From Syntrophomonadaceae bacterium (GTDB lineage Bacteria > Bacillota > Dethiobacteria > DTU022), in the NCBI GenBank assembly GCA_007136055.1, contig SLHT01000201.1, forward strand, positions 1 through 11,932: a stretch of 11,932 nt of DNA, in the 5' to 3' direction. Under the pieces are notes generated by a model. That model had not been told where the DNA came from and did not search any database. It saw only the letters and a list, made by a program, of their open reading frames with translations. Positions 4,917 through 11,932 of this stretch are shown here, one piece after another. The first letter of the stretch is position 1; each line of letters opens with the position of its first letter. The translations under genes and the position numbers were made by a program.

Positions 4917-7900
4917 TTGCTAAAATACATGCTTGATGCATGGGCTAACGATAATAAATTTATAGATATTACTTCAGGGGCCTGTAATGAACGCGAGTAC
5001 AGGGCTATTGTAACCGGGCTGGACGGCAGTGCGCGGTCTTTTTTTATGGCCGGCCTGAACCATTTATGCCGCCGCCCTGCTTTAATCTTAACCAGCGACC
5101 TGCCCCGTGCGGAAAAAGTCTATTCCGAGCTGCGCTCAATTATTCCGGGCAGGGTGAACCTGCTTACTGCCAGGGAACTCTTTATCAATACAGATGCATT
5201 ATCCCGCAGCGAAGAACAGCAGCGGTTAAGGCTTGGTTTCCTGGAATGGCTGTATTCCGACGGCGAAGGGATCTATGTCGCTCCTGCAGCGGCACTGATT
5301 TCGAAGTCTCTTCCGCCCGAGCTTTGGAAGAGCTTAATCCTCGACCTGCAGGTTGGCTTGAGGTGTGATCGGCAGGAACTTCTGGACAGCCTGGTGCAAA
5401 GAGGTTACGAGCGGGCAACTTTAACTGAATCAGCGGGGCAGTTCAGCGCTCGCGGCGATATCATTGATATTTATCCCCCCGGGAGAAAGTTACCGGTGCG
5501 TATTGAACTATTCGATGACATAGTCGAATCTGTCCGCAACTATGATCCGGTCATACAGCGTTCTAAAGATCATTTGCATAAGGTGAAAATTTTACCGGCG
5601 AGGGAGCTGCTCTTAACCGAAAGTGTTCGCAGTAGCGGCGAGCAAAAAATTAAACGCGCCCTGGAACAGGCATTGTCTCAGCTGCGCAGGCGCGGAGAAA
5701 CAGGTGCGGTTACCAGGCTTAAACAGCAGGTTACCCGCCACCTTGAAAGGCTGGGTCACCCTGAGGGTCTTGATTTTTTGAGCAGCTACTTACCGTATTT
5801 CTACGGGGAAGGGGCATCGTTTCTGGACTATCTGCCCCCGGATTTTCTTGTCCTGATCGAGGAACCGGCAGTGATAGCTGAAAAAGCGGCAGCATTGCAG
5901 CGTGAATTTGATGATTACATCAGCAGTGCCATGATTGAAGGTGAACTGCTCTTACCTGAATATGATCTGCTTTGGAAAACAGAGGATCTACTCTCCCGCC
6001 TACCCTGCCCTTTGATCGGCACTGCCCTTTTTGCCGGTACGGGAGGCCTTTTTAAACCCGGTCAAACTTTTACCCTTGAATCTAAAAGCGCGCCCTACTA
6101 TCACGGTCAGTGGGATCTATTTAAAGACGACTACCGGACCTGGCTCAGTGAAGGGTACGGTGTTTACCTGATCGCTGACACCGAAGAACGGGGAAGTAGT
6201 TTGCTGAATTTGATCACGGAAAGGGATATTTCTGTTGAAGAATACGGTGGCGCTGCGCGTAACGGAAAAGAGTTTTCAAAGCCGCAGGTTATTACAGGCA
6301 GTCTGGAGGAAGGGTTTATTATTCCCGGGTTGCATTTAGCGGTCATGACCGAACGCAACTTACTCCCCGCCCGCAAGAAAAAAAGACGTCTAAAACAGGA
6401 TGAGGGTATCAGGCTTAGTGATTACCGGGAACTTTCGAATGGCGATTATGTAGTTCATGAACAGCACGGGATCGGTAAATACATGGGTTTAAATACTCTT
6501 GAAGTCGGCGGCAGTAAGCGAGACTACCTGGTTTTAAAGTACAGGGGTACAGATAAAATATACATTCCGGTTGACCAGGTGGGACTAATTCAAAAATACT
6601 CCGGAGGAGATGGGCCTGCGCCCCGCCTGCACAACCTGGGAGGAAGCGAGTGGCAGCGCCTTAAAAGCAAAGTCAACCGTTCTGTAGAAGAATTGGCCCG
6701 TGATCTTCTGGCTCTTTATGCAGCCAGGCAGGCGGTTGAAGGGTTCAGTTTCGGCTCGGACCATTCCTGGCAGCAGGAATTTGAAGCTCATTTCCCTTTC
6801 GAAGAAACCCCCGACCAATTAAAAGCTGTTCAGGATGTAAAGGCCGATATGGAAAAGAAACATCCTATGGATCGCTTAATCTGTGGCGATGTCGGATACG
6901 GAAAAACAGAGGTGGCAATGCGTGCGGCTTTTAAAGCGGTATTAGAAGGAAAACAGGTTGCTTTGCTGGTTCCCACTACGGTTTTGGCCCAGCAGCACTT
7001 TCGTACTTTTAAGGAGCGTTTTGATGGTTTCCCGGTTAAAACTGCACAATTAAGCCGCTTTATTTCGGCTTCTAAGCAAAGTAGAATCATTAAAGATCTA
7101 ACAGCAGGTAAAATAGATATTGTAATCGGAACCCATCGCCTCCTGTCCCGGGATGTCCGTTTTCATGATCTTGGACTTCTGGTTATCGATGAAGAGCAGC
7201 GTTTTGGTGTGCGGCAGAAAGAAAAAATGAAACAGTTGCGGTTGGAAGTTGATACCCTGGCGATGACAGCGACGCCGATTCCAAGAACCCTGCATCTCTC
7301 CCTGGCCGGAGCCAGGGACTTTAGTATTATCGATACCCCACCGGAAGACCGCTATCCTGTCCAGACTTACGTTCTCGAATATTCTGAAAATCTTGTTCGT
7401 GATGCAGTACAGCGTGAACTAAGCCGCGGGGGACAGGTATTCATCGTATTCAACCGTGTTGATCGTATTGATCGTTTTGCCGAAAGGATTCAAAGCCTTT
7501 TCCCGGATGTTACAGTTGCGGTCGGACACGGGCAACTGCCGGAAGCCTCCCTCGAACGGATCATGGCCGACTTCCAGGAAGGCAGACACCAGATCCTGGT
7601 AAGTACCACAATTATTGAATCCGGGCTCGATATCCCCAACGTCAACACCTTAATTATTGACGAGGCTGATCGTTTCGGGTTAGCCCAACTGTACCAGATC
7701 AGGGGGCGTGTTGGGCGCTCAAGCCGTCTCGCTTACGCTTACCTGACCTACCGCAAAGATAAGCTTGTTTCTGAAACAGCAAAAAAAAGACTGAAGGCAA
7801 TTAAAGAATTCACCGAACTGGGCTCAGGATTTAAAATTGCCCTGCGCGACCTCGAAATAAGGGGCGCCGGGAACATCTTAGGTGCTGAACAGCATGGATT

Positions 7901-8459
7901 TATCGCTGCGGTGGGGTTTGATCTTTACTCCAGGTTATTAGACAGGGCTGTGGCTGAGCTGAAAGATGAAAAACTTGAACAAAAAATTAATCCGCGACTC
8001 GAACTAAAGATTAACGCTCACCTGCCTTCTTCTTATATTACCGCCCAGGATCAAAAAGTTGATTTTTATCAGCGTATTTACAGCGTTTTTAAGCTCGAAG
8101 AAATCGAAGAAATAGAAGAGGAACTGGTAGACCGCTATGGATCCCCGCCTGAGCCGGTTAAAAATTTGCTGACGGTGGCTATGCTGCGCATATCAGCTGC
8201 AATGCTGGGTATCGAGCATATTTATCAGCAACAGGGTAACATTATGGTTCGGTTTGCTTTTGGATATACAATCGATCATAATCGTATGAATGAATCTGAT
8301 GTTTATAAAAAAGATTGTATCAGGGTTTTATCGCACAAGCCGCTAATCCTGAAAATTCAAGGGGTTGGAAATTCGGCAGATCTGCTCAGTGAGCTGTACA
8401 GTATTTTGCAAGCGATGCTAAAAGTACGGACCGAACTTGTCGGAGCAGGAGAAATTTAA
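4917..8459 (+). CDS. mfd: Mfd, transcription-repair coupling factor
   Basis: Mfd is a DNA translocase that pushes or removes RNA polymerase stalled at lesions and recruits UvrA for excision repair. The protein is about 1180 residues, matching B. subtilis (1177). Domains seen: UvrB-like N-terminal region (about 1-340, with 'RGDIIDIYPPG'); the CarD-like RNA polymerase interaction domain starting at about 500 ('GDYVVHEQHGIGKYMGL'); helicase motifs GDVGYGKTE (657-665, Walker A), DEEQ (758-761), TATPIPRTL (784-792), STTIIESGLDIPN (896-908) and RGRVGR (929-934); and the C-terminal TRCF domain (about 1015-1120). The frame is open upstream to GTG 4794, but that start precedes the promoter and lies in the aroF relic. 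AGGAGGG (4902-4908) points to TTG 4917 (8-base gap), or possibly TTG 4914 or ATG 4929. It has its own promoter, and T-box read-through could also reach it. Confidence 0.97.
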   Translation: MLKYMLDAWANDNKFIDITSGACNEREYRAIVTGLDGSARSFFMAGLNHLCRRPALILTSDLPRAEKVYSELRSIIPGRVNLLTARELFINTDALSRSEEQQRLRLGFLEWLYSDGEGIYVAPAAALISKSLPPELWKSLILDLQVGLRCDRQELLDSLVQRGYERATLTESAGQFSARGDIIDIYPPGRKLPVRIELFDDIVESVRNYDPVIQRSKDHLHKVKILPARELLLTESVRSSGEQKIKRALEQALSQLRRRGETGAVTRLKQQVTRHLERLGHPEGLDFLSSYLPYFYGEGASFLDYLPPDFLVLIEEPAVIAEKAAALQREFDDYISSAMIEGELLLPEYDLLWKTEDLLSRLPCPLIGTALFAGTGGLFKPGQTFTLESKSAPYYHGQWDLFKDDYRTWLSEGYGVYLIADTEERGSSLLNLITERDISVEEYGGAARNGKEFSKPQVITGSLEEGFIIPGLHLAVMTERNLLPARKKKRRLKQDEGIRLSDYRELSNGDYVVHEQHGIGKYMGLNTLEVGGSKRDYLVLKYRGTDKIYIPVDQVGLIQKYSGGDGPAPRLHNLGGSEWQRLKSKVNRSVEELARDLLALYAARQAVEGFSFGSDHSWQQEFEAHFPFEETPDQLKAVQDVKADMEKKHPMDRLICGDVGYGKTEVAMRAAFKAVLEGKQVALLVPTTVLAQQHFRTFKERFDGFPVKTAQLSRFISASKQSRIIKDLTAGKIDIVIGTHRLLSRDVRFHDLGLLVIDEEQRFGVRQKEKMKQLRLEVDTLAMTATPIPRTLHLSLAGARDFSIIDTPPEDRYPVQTYVLEYSENLVRDAVQRELSRGGQVFIVFNRVDRIDRFAERIQSLFPDVTVAVGHGQLPEASLERIMADFQEGRHQILVSTTIIESGLDIPNVNTLIIDEADRFGLAQLYQIRGRVGRSSRLAYAYLTYRKDKLVSETAKKRLKAIKEFTELGSGFKIALRDLEIRGAGNILGAEQHGFIAAVGFDLYSRLLDRAVAELKDEKLEQKINPRLELKINAHLPSSYITAQDQKVDFYQRIYSVFKLEEIEEIEEELVDRYGSPPEPVKNLLTVAMLRISAAMLGIEHIYQQQGNIMVRFAFGYTIDHNRMNESDVYKKDCIRVLSHKPLILKIQGVGNSADLLSELYSILQAMLKVRTELVGAGEI

Positions 8460-8485
8460 ATTTGGTAGCTGCTTCCTGCTATAAC

Positions 8486-8494
8486 TGTTATAAT
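8486..8494 (+). promoter_or_regulatory. Extended -10 promoter, probably for the spoVB-like and mazG genes
   Basis: TGTTATAAT (8486-8494) is a perfect TATAAT preceded by the TGn extension. No good -35 is found at standard spacing; TTGGTA at 8462-8467 is 21 bases away. A second, weaker TGCTATAAC overlaps just upstream (8477-8485). Confidence 0.5.
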
Positions 8495-8545
8495 GACAAG
8501 AACCAAGAAGCAAGAAACAAACAGGTGCAGGTTAAGGGCTGCAGC

Positions 8546-8571
8546 CGGGTTTTTGTATGCTCCCGTTTTTT
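8546..8571 (+). terminator. Weak Rho-independent terminator candidate
   Basis: CGGG (8546-8549) can pair with CCCG (8562-8565) around a 12-base loop and is followed by six T residues (8566-8571). The stem is only 4 base pairs, so this may be chance, a leaky end for mfd transcripts, or an attenuator for the promoter 55 bases upstream. Confidence 0.25.
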
Positions 8572-8710
8572 GCCTCTGGAATCTGAATCCCGGCCTCCAA
8601 TTTGGTGAGAGCTTCAAAAACAGGTGTGTTTAAAATGTGGACTTATATGTTTGATGGTGCACCGGCAAACAATAAGCTGCTTGAGCAGTAAAAAAAGAAG
8701 GTTGCCTTAA

Positions 8711-10345
8711 TTGTCCGACAGCAGCAAAGCATTTATCAAAGGAGCAACTATTTTGGCTGTAACCGGTATATCTGCCCGCATTATCGGGGCAGTATTTCGG
8801 ATTGTTCTGGCGGCTATTCTTGGTGACGAAGGAATCGGCCTTTATATGTATGCTTACCCCATTTATTCTACATTACTGGTGATTTCCACGGCCGGTATAC
8901 CGGTCGCCCTTTCTAAGCTGATGGCTGAAAATATTGCCCTTAAAGACTACCGCGAGGCATTGAGAGTTTTCAGGGTGGCGTTATTTATACTTACATTAAC
9001 CGGCCTGGCCATTACCATGTTTCTCCTTTTGGGGGCAGAATATTTTGCCGCTTTCGTTGTTAAAGATATGGATGCAGTTTACCCCCTGATGGCCATATCT
9101 CCCGCAATATTTTTTGTTACGATTATGGCTGCCCTGCGCGGGTTTTTCCAGGGGCAGCAGAATATGATGCCTACGGCCGCATCACAGCTCCTGGAGCAGC
9201 TGGTCAGAGTCGGTTTTTCAATTTTCCTTGTCCTGCTTCTGCTGCCGATCGGATTAGATTGTGCAGCAGCAGGCGCTACCTCCGGTGCCGCAGCGGGAGG
9301 CCTGGCCGGGCTGGTTTTCCTGGTTCTTTTTTATTGGCGCAGGCGGGGTCGGTTTATGAAGCTGGCTGATCAGCAGGAAAAACATGATCCTGCGTCGGCC
9401 AGCCGGATTATTCGCCGCATATTCAGCCTTGCTGTGCCCGTCACAATCGGTGGCCTGGTCGTTCCCCTGATCTCTTTGATTGATCTTGCCGTAGTGCCGC
9501 GTCAACTGCAGGCTGCAGGGTTCGATCTGGAAACAGCACGGGCCCTTTATGGTCAGTTAACAGGGATGGCCGGTCCAATTGTTTACTTTCCCAATGTCCT
9601 GGCCCTGGCTCTAAGCATTAGCCTGGTACCAGCCATTTCAGAAGCTTTTGCCTTGAAGGACAGGGTCCTGATCCAGGGCAGAACCGCGATTGCTGTTAAA
9701 CTAACCGTTTTCTTTTCACTTCCATCCGCATTAGGCCTTTTTTTGCTGGCGGAGCCAATAACGGTTCTACTCTATAATAATGCTGCTGCAGGTTATTCTC
9801 TGGCTTACATGTCATGGTCGGTAATTCCTCTTTGCCTTTATGTAACAACGACAGGCTTGTTACAGGGGCTGGGTCGGCCCATTGTGCCGGCTTTGAATAT
9901 GTTATACGGTGGCATTGTAAAGACTCTTTTTGCCTGGTTCCTGACGGCAATCCCTGAACTGAATGTCGGCGGCGCCGCCCTGGCTTCAGTGATTGGTATC
10001 GGAGTGGCCGCAGCCCTCAACCTGTACCATGTTAACCGCTTTACAGGGTGGCGCGGCAACATGCGTGAACTGTTAGTATTGCCCGGTATCGCTGTTGTGG
10101 CCATGTCAGTATTTGTCTATGTGACTTATAGCGTTGTTAGCAGCTTAGCTGAATTCCTGCTGTCAGCCGGCCGGCTGAATGCTGCGGCTACGCTTTTGGC
10201 CATATTGGTCGGCATGCTTATATACGGCCTGGTTTTATTGATAAACGGTGGTTTGAGCAGGGAAGAATTAACGATGGTCCCGTTAGTCGGGCCGCGTCTG
10301 GAAGCGTTAGCTCGGCGCTTTCGACTGATGCAGCGTTCTCAATGA
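8711..10345 (+). CDS. SpoVB/YabM-like polysaccharide flippase (MOP superfamily membrane protein)
   Basis: The 544-residue protein is hydrophobic throughout, with about 14 membrane segments, the layout of MATE/MOP flippases. The N-terminus 'FIKGATILAVTGISARIIGAVFRIVLA' and 'GDEGIGLYMYAYPIYSTLLVISTAGIPVALSKLMAE' are typical of the SpoVB/YtgP/YabM (spore_V_B) group, which moves lipid-linked sugar precursors across the membrane, including for spore cortex or cell wall. Its position before mazG and after mfd matches B. subtilis yabM. The start is TTG 8711, 9 bases after AGAAGG (8696-8701). Which member of the family it is (SpoVB itself, or a vegetative flippase) cannot be decided here, so no symbol is given. 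The stop overlaps the ribosome site of mazG, so the two are very likely one operon. Confidence 0.88.
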   Translation: MSDSSKAFIKGATILAVTGISARIIGAVFRIVLAAILGDEGIGLYMYAYPIYSTLLVISTAGIPVALSKLMAENIALKDYREALRVFRVALFILTLTGLAITMFLLLGAEYFAAFVVKDMDAVYPLMAISPAIFFVTIMAALRGFFQGQQNMMPTAASQLLEQLVRVGFSIFLVLLLLPIGLDCAAAGATSGAAAGGLAGLVFLVLFYWRRRGRFMKLADQQEKHDPASASRIIRRIFSLAVPVTIGGLVVPLISLIDLAVVPRQLQAAGFDLETARALYGQLTGMAGPIVYFPNVLALALSISLVPAISEAFALKDRVLIQGRTAIAVKLTVFFSLPSALGLFLLAEPITVLLYNNAAAGYSLAYMSWSVIPLCLYVTTTGLLQGLGRPIVPALNMLYGGIVKTLFAWFLTAIPELNVGGAALASVIGIGVAAALNLYHVNRFTGWRGNMRELLVLPGIAVVAMSVFVYVTYSVVSSLAEFLLSAGRLNAAATLLAILVGMLIYGLVLLINGGLSREELTMVPLVGPRLEALARRFRLMQRSQ

Positions 10346-10357
10346 GGTGTATAAACT

Positions 10358-11812
10358 ATGGGTAAAATAATAATTATTGGCCTGGGTCCTGGGAACCCGG
10401 CGCATCTGACTCGTGAAGCTCATAATCAGCTGGTCAAAGGGCATCCCCTGTATTTTCGGACACTCGAACATCCTTCTGCCCGATATTATGCTGCCAAAAA
10501 ACGCAAAATCAAGTCATTTGACTTTCTATACGATCGGGGTACCGATTTTGAGCAGGTATATCGTATGATCACAAGCTGCCTGGTTAAAGCCGCCCTCCGG
10601 TACGGCACTATTTATTATGCAGTTCCCGGTCACCCTTCAGTAGGAGAGGCAACAGTAGAAAGGCTGCGCAGAATATGCCCCCGATTGCGAATAAAGCTGC
10701 AGGTAATGGAAGGGATCAGTTTTCTGGACCCCGTTTTGAAATCTTTAAAGATTGATCTTTTAGACGGCGTTACAGTACACGATGCCCTGGTGCTTGATCG
10801 TCTTAAAGAGCCCTGTTCCAATCACCTTATTATTGCCCAGGTTTATAACAGGGTTCTGGCTTCACGGGCAAAGCTGAAATTAATGGAACTATACCCTGAA
10901 GATTATCCGGTTGTTGCCGTGCGCTTAGCTGGAACGCAAAGGGAAAAGATCTGGGAAACCCGGCTTTACAATCTCGATCGCAAGGAAGTCTTTAATCACT
11001 ACACTACAATCTATTTGCCGCCTCTACAGTACCACGGCATCGGAGATTTAATAGCTATCATGGCCAGGTTGCGATCTGAAAATGGCTGCCCCTGGGACAA
11101 GAATCAGACTCACTATAGCCTGAGGCAGTACTTAATTGAAGAAGCCTATGAAGTATTAGCTGCATTGGACAGGGAAGATGATGACGCGCTTCAGGAGGAA
11201 TTGGGTGATCTTCTGCTCCAGGTTGTCTTTCACAGCCAAATTGCTCGGGAAGAAAACCGTTTTAACTTTTATCAAGTCATAGATTCAATTGTCGCTAAAT
11301 TAATCAGGAGGCATCCGCATGTTTTTAGTAAAGATAAAGCCGATGATGCAGCGCAGGTTAAAGTTCTCTGGGAACAGATTAAGTCTGATGAACGAAGCAA
11401 GGATAAGTCCGCTTCAGCTATTTCTATAGATCATGCTCTCCCGGCCCTGTTAAAAGCTTATAAACTACAAAAACGTGCCGCTGATGTAGGGTTTGACTGG
11501 CCCTGCATCCAGGGGCCTTTAGATAAGGCCAGGGAAGAATTAACCGAGCTTGAAGAAGCTGTTCTGGATGATAATAAAACGGCAATAGAAGAAGAACTTG
11601 GCGATTATCTTTTTAGCGTAGTAAATATAGCTCGCTGTTTGGAGGTTAACCCTGAGCTGGCTTTGGGCAAAGCGATCGAAAAATTTATCGGACGTTTCGA
11701 ATACGTAATGCATAGAGTTGAGCAAACTGACCGGCCGGTTTCGTCTTTTTCCCTGGAAGAATTAGATAAATGGTGGGAAGAAGCTAAAAAAAACAGGAAA
11801 ATAAGCAATTAA
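10358..11812 (+). CDS. mazG: YabN-type MazG: tetrapyrrole methylase-like domain fused to a nucleoside triphosphate pyrophosphohydrolase
   Basis: MazG proteins hydrolyse (d)NTPs to monophosphates and pyrophosphate, removing aberrant nucleotides. The 484-residue protein matches B. subtilis YabN (about 489). Residues 1 to about 205 form a SAM-type tetrapyrrole methylase fold, with GLGPG (8-12) and VPGHPSVGEATV (89-100). MazG begins near 226 with 'LRSENGCPWDKNQTH'. The metal-binding pattern is E261-E262-x-x-E265 with E281-x-x-D284. A second copy has E394-x-x-E397 and E413-x-x-D416. The substrate of the methylase-like domain is not established. ATG 10358 lies 12 bases after the flippase stop, and its GAGGTG site (10344-10349) overlaps that stop, indicating coupling. 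Confidence 0.95.
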   Translation: MGKIIIIGLGPGNPAHLTREAHNQLVKGHPLYFRTLEHPSARYYAAKKRKIKSFDFLYDRGTDFEQVYRMITSCLVKAALRYGTIYYAVPGHPSVGEATVERLRRICPRLRIKLQVMEGISFLDPVLKSLKIDLLDGVTVHDALVLDRLKEPCSNHLIIAQVYNRVLASRAKLKLMELYPEDYPVVAVRLAGTQREKIWETRLYNLDRKEVFNHYTTIYLPPLQYHGIGDLIAIMARLRSENGCPWDKNQTHYSLRQYLIEEAYEVLAALDREDDDALQEELGDLLLQVVFHSQIAREENRFNFYQVIDSIVAKLIRRHPHVFSKDKADDAAQVKVLWEQIKSDERSKDKSASAISIDHALPALLKAYKLQKRAADVGFDWPCIQGPLDKAREELTELEEAVLDDNKTAIEEELGDYLFSVVNIARCLEVNPELALGKAIEKFIGRFEYVMHRVEQTDRPVSSFSLEELDKWWEEAKKNRKISN

Positions 11813-11888
11813 AGCAGGAATATCTGTTGTAAAAGCGAATAACCTTTAATATCAAGTATTATATTACTTATGAGGAGGGCTTTATACA

Positions 11889-11932
11889 GTGAATAAGTCT
11901 GAATTGGTAGATCAGGTTGCAGAGAAAACGGA
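11889..11932 (+). CDS. hup: HU DNA-binding protein, 5' end only
   Basis: The first 14 codons read MNKSELVDQVAEKT, the characteristic HU/IHF N-terminus, and run off the window. HU is a small nucleoid protein that bends DNA. The start is GTG 11889, 9 bases after a strong GAGGAGGG (11872-11879). The 76-base gap after mazG is AT-rich; TTGTAA (11827-11832) and TATTAT (11857-11862) are promoter-like but badly spaced, and no terminator is seen. An HU gene following yabN-type mazG (with yabO) is seen in several Clostridia, as recalled. Confidence 0.9.
   Translation, partial: MNKSELVDQVAEKT

Larger units (their letters stand above)
8460..8710. other. Gap between mfd and spoVB-like, without a recognised gene
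   Basis: In B. subtilis spoVT occupies this position. No AbrB-like spoVT frame or remnant is recognisable here. The gap holds an extended -10 promoter (8486-8494), a small hairpin (TGCAG 8526-8530 with CTGCA 8539-8543) and a weak terminator-like element (8546-8571). An 18-codon frame at 8635-8691 lacks a ribosome site and is probably chance. Confidence 0.5.

Noticed and set aside
8602..8691. Short frame ending MWTYMFDGAPANNKLLEQ as a small gene or spoVT remnant
   Set aside because: It has no ribosome site, is very short, and has no resemblance to the SpoVT N-terminus.

Overview
The window looks like a housekeeping and sporulation block from a spore-forming, Gram-positive anaerobe of the Clostridia type. 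The evidence is gene order and style. spoVG, glmU, prs, a ctc-type rplY, pth, mfd, a spoVB-like flippase, a yabN-type mazG and the hup start all run on the + strand in the same order as the Bacillus subtilis spoVG-yabN segment. Shine-Dalgarno sites are strong (GGAGG-like), TTG and GTG starts are common, and a T-box leader is present. Genus cannot be fixed from this sequence.

Layout. 1-89 is the end of an upstream gene, possibly a nucleotidyltransferase. 90-364 is an AT-rich spoVG upstream region. spoVG (365-640) is followed by a sigma-A-type promoter and glmU (725-1741), which is cut short: it keeps the uridyltransferase half but has lost the acetyltransferase part of the beta-helix. prs (1907-2857) follows. 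A new promoter (2863-2891) precedes rplY-pth (2915-4184), which are almost touching.

The unusual part is 4185-4916, between pth and mfd. A complete-looking T-box riboswitch (about 4216-4497) has a likely UUC (Phe) specifier and a UGGU bulge. It is followed by a good ribosome binding site and ATG that open only an 8-codon frame. Behind them lie a REP/MITE-like imperfect hairpin (4596-4662) and a frameshifted fragment that reads as the middle of a DAHP synthase (AroF/AroA type). This is best explained as a decayed, phenylalanine-controlled aroF gene whose riboswitch is still intact. Right at its end is a near-consensus promoter (4804-4832) and a leader with competing hairpins in front of mfd (4917-8459).

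The last third holds mfd (transcription-repair coupling factor), a 250-base gap where B. subtilis carries spoVT, then spoVB-like (8711-10345) and mazG (10358-11812) as a tight pair, and the first 44 bases of an HU gene (11889 onward).

How the genes work together. prs and glmU supply PRPP and, at least for the uridyl transfer step, UDP-GlcNAc. rplY and pth serve translation. Mfd links stalled RNA polymerase to repair. The SpoVB-like flippase and SpoVG act in the envelope and sporulation, and MazG clears unwanted NTPs.
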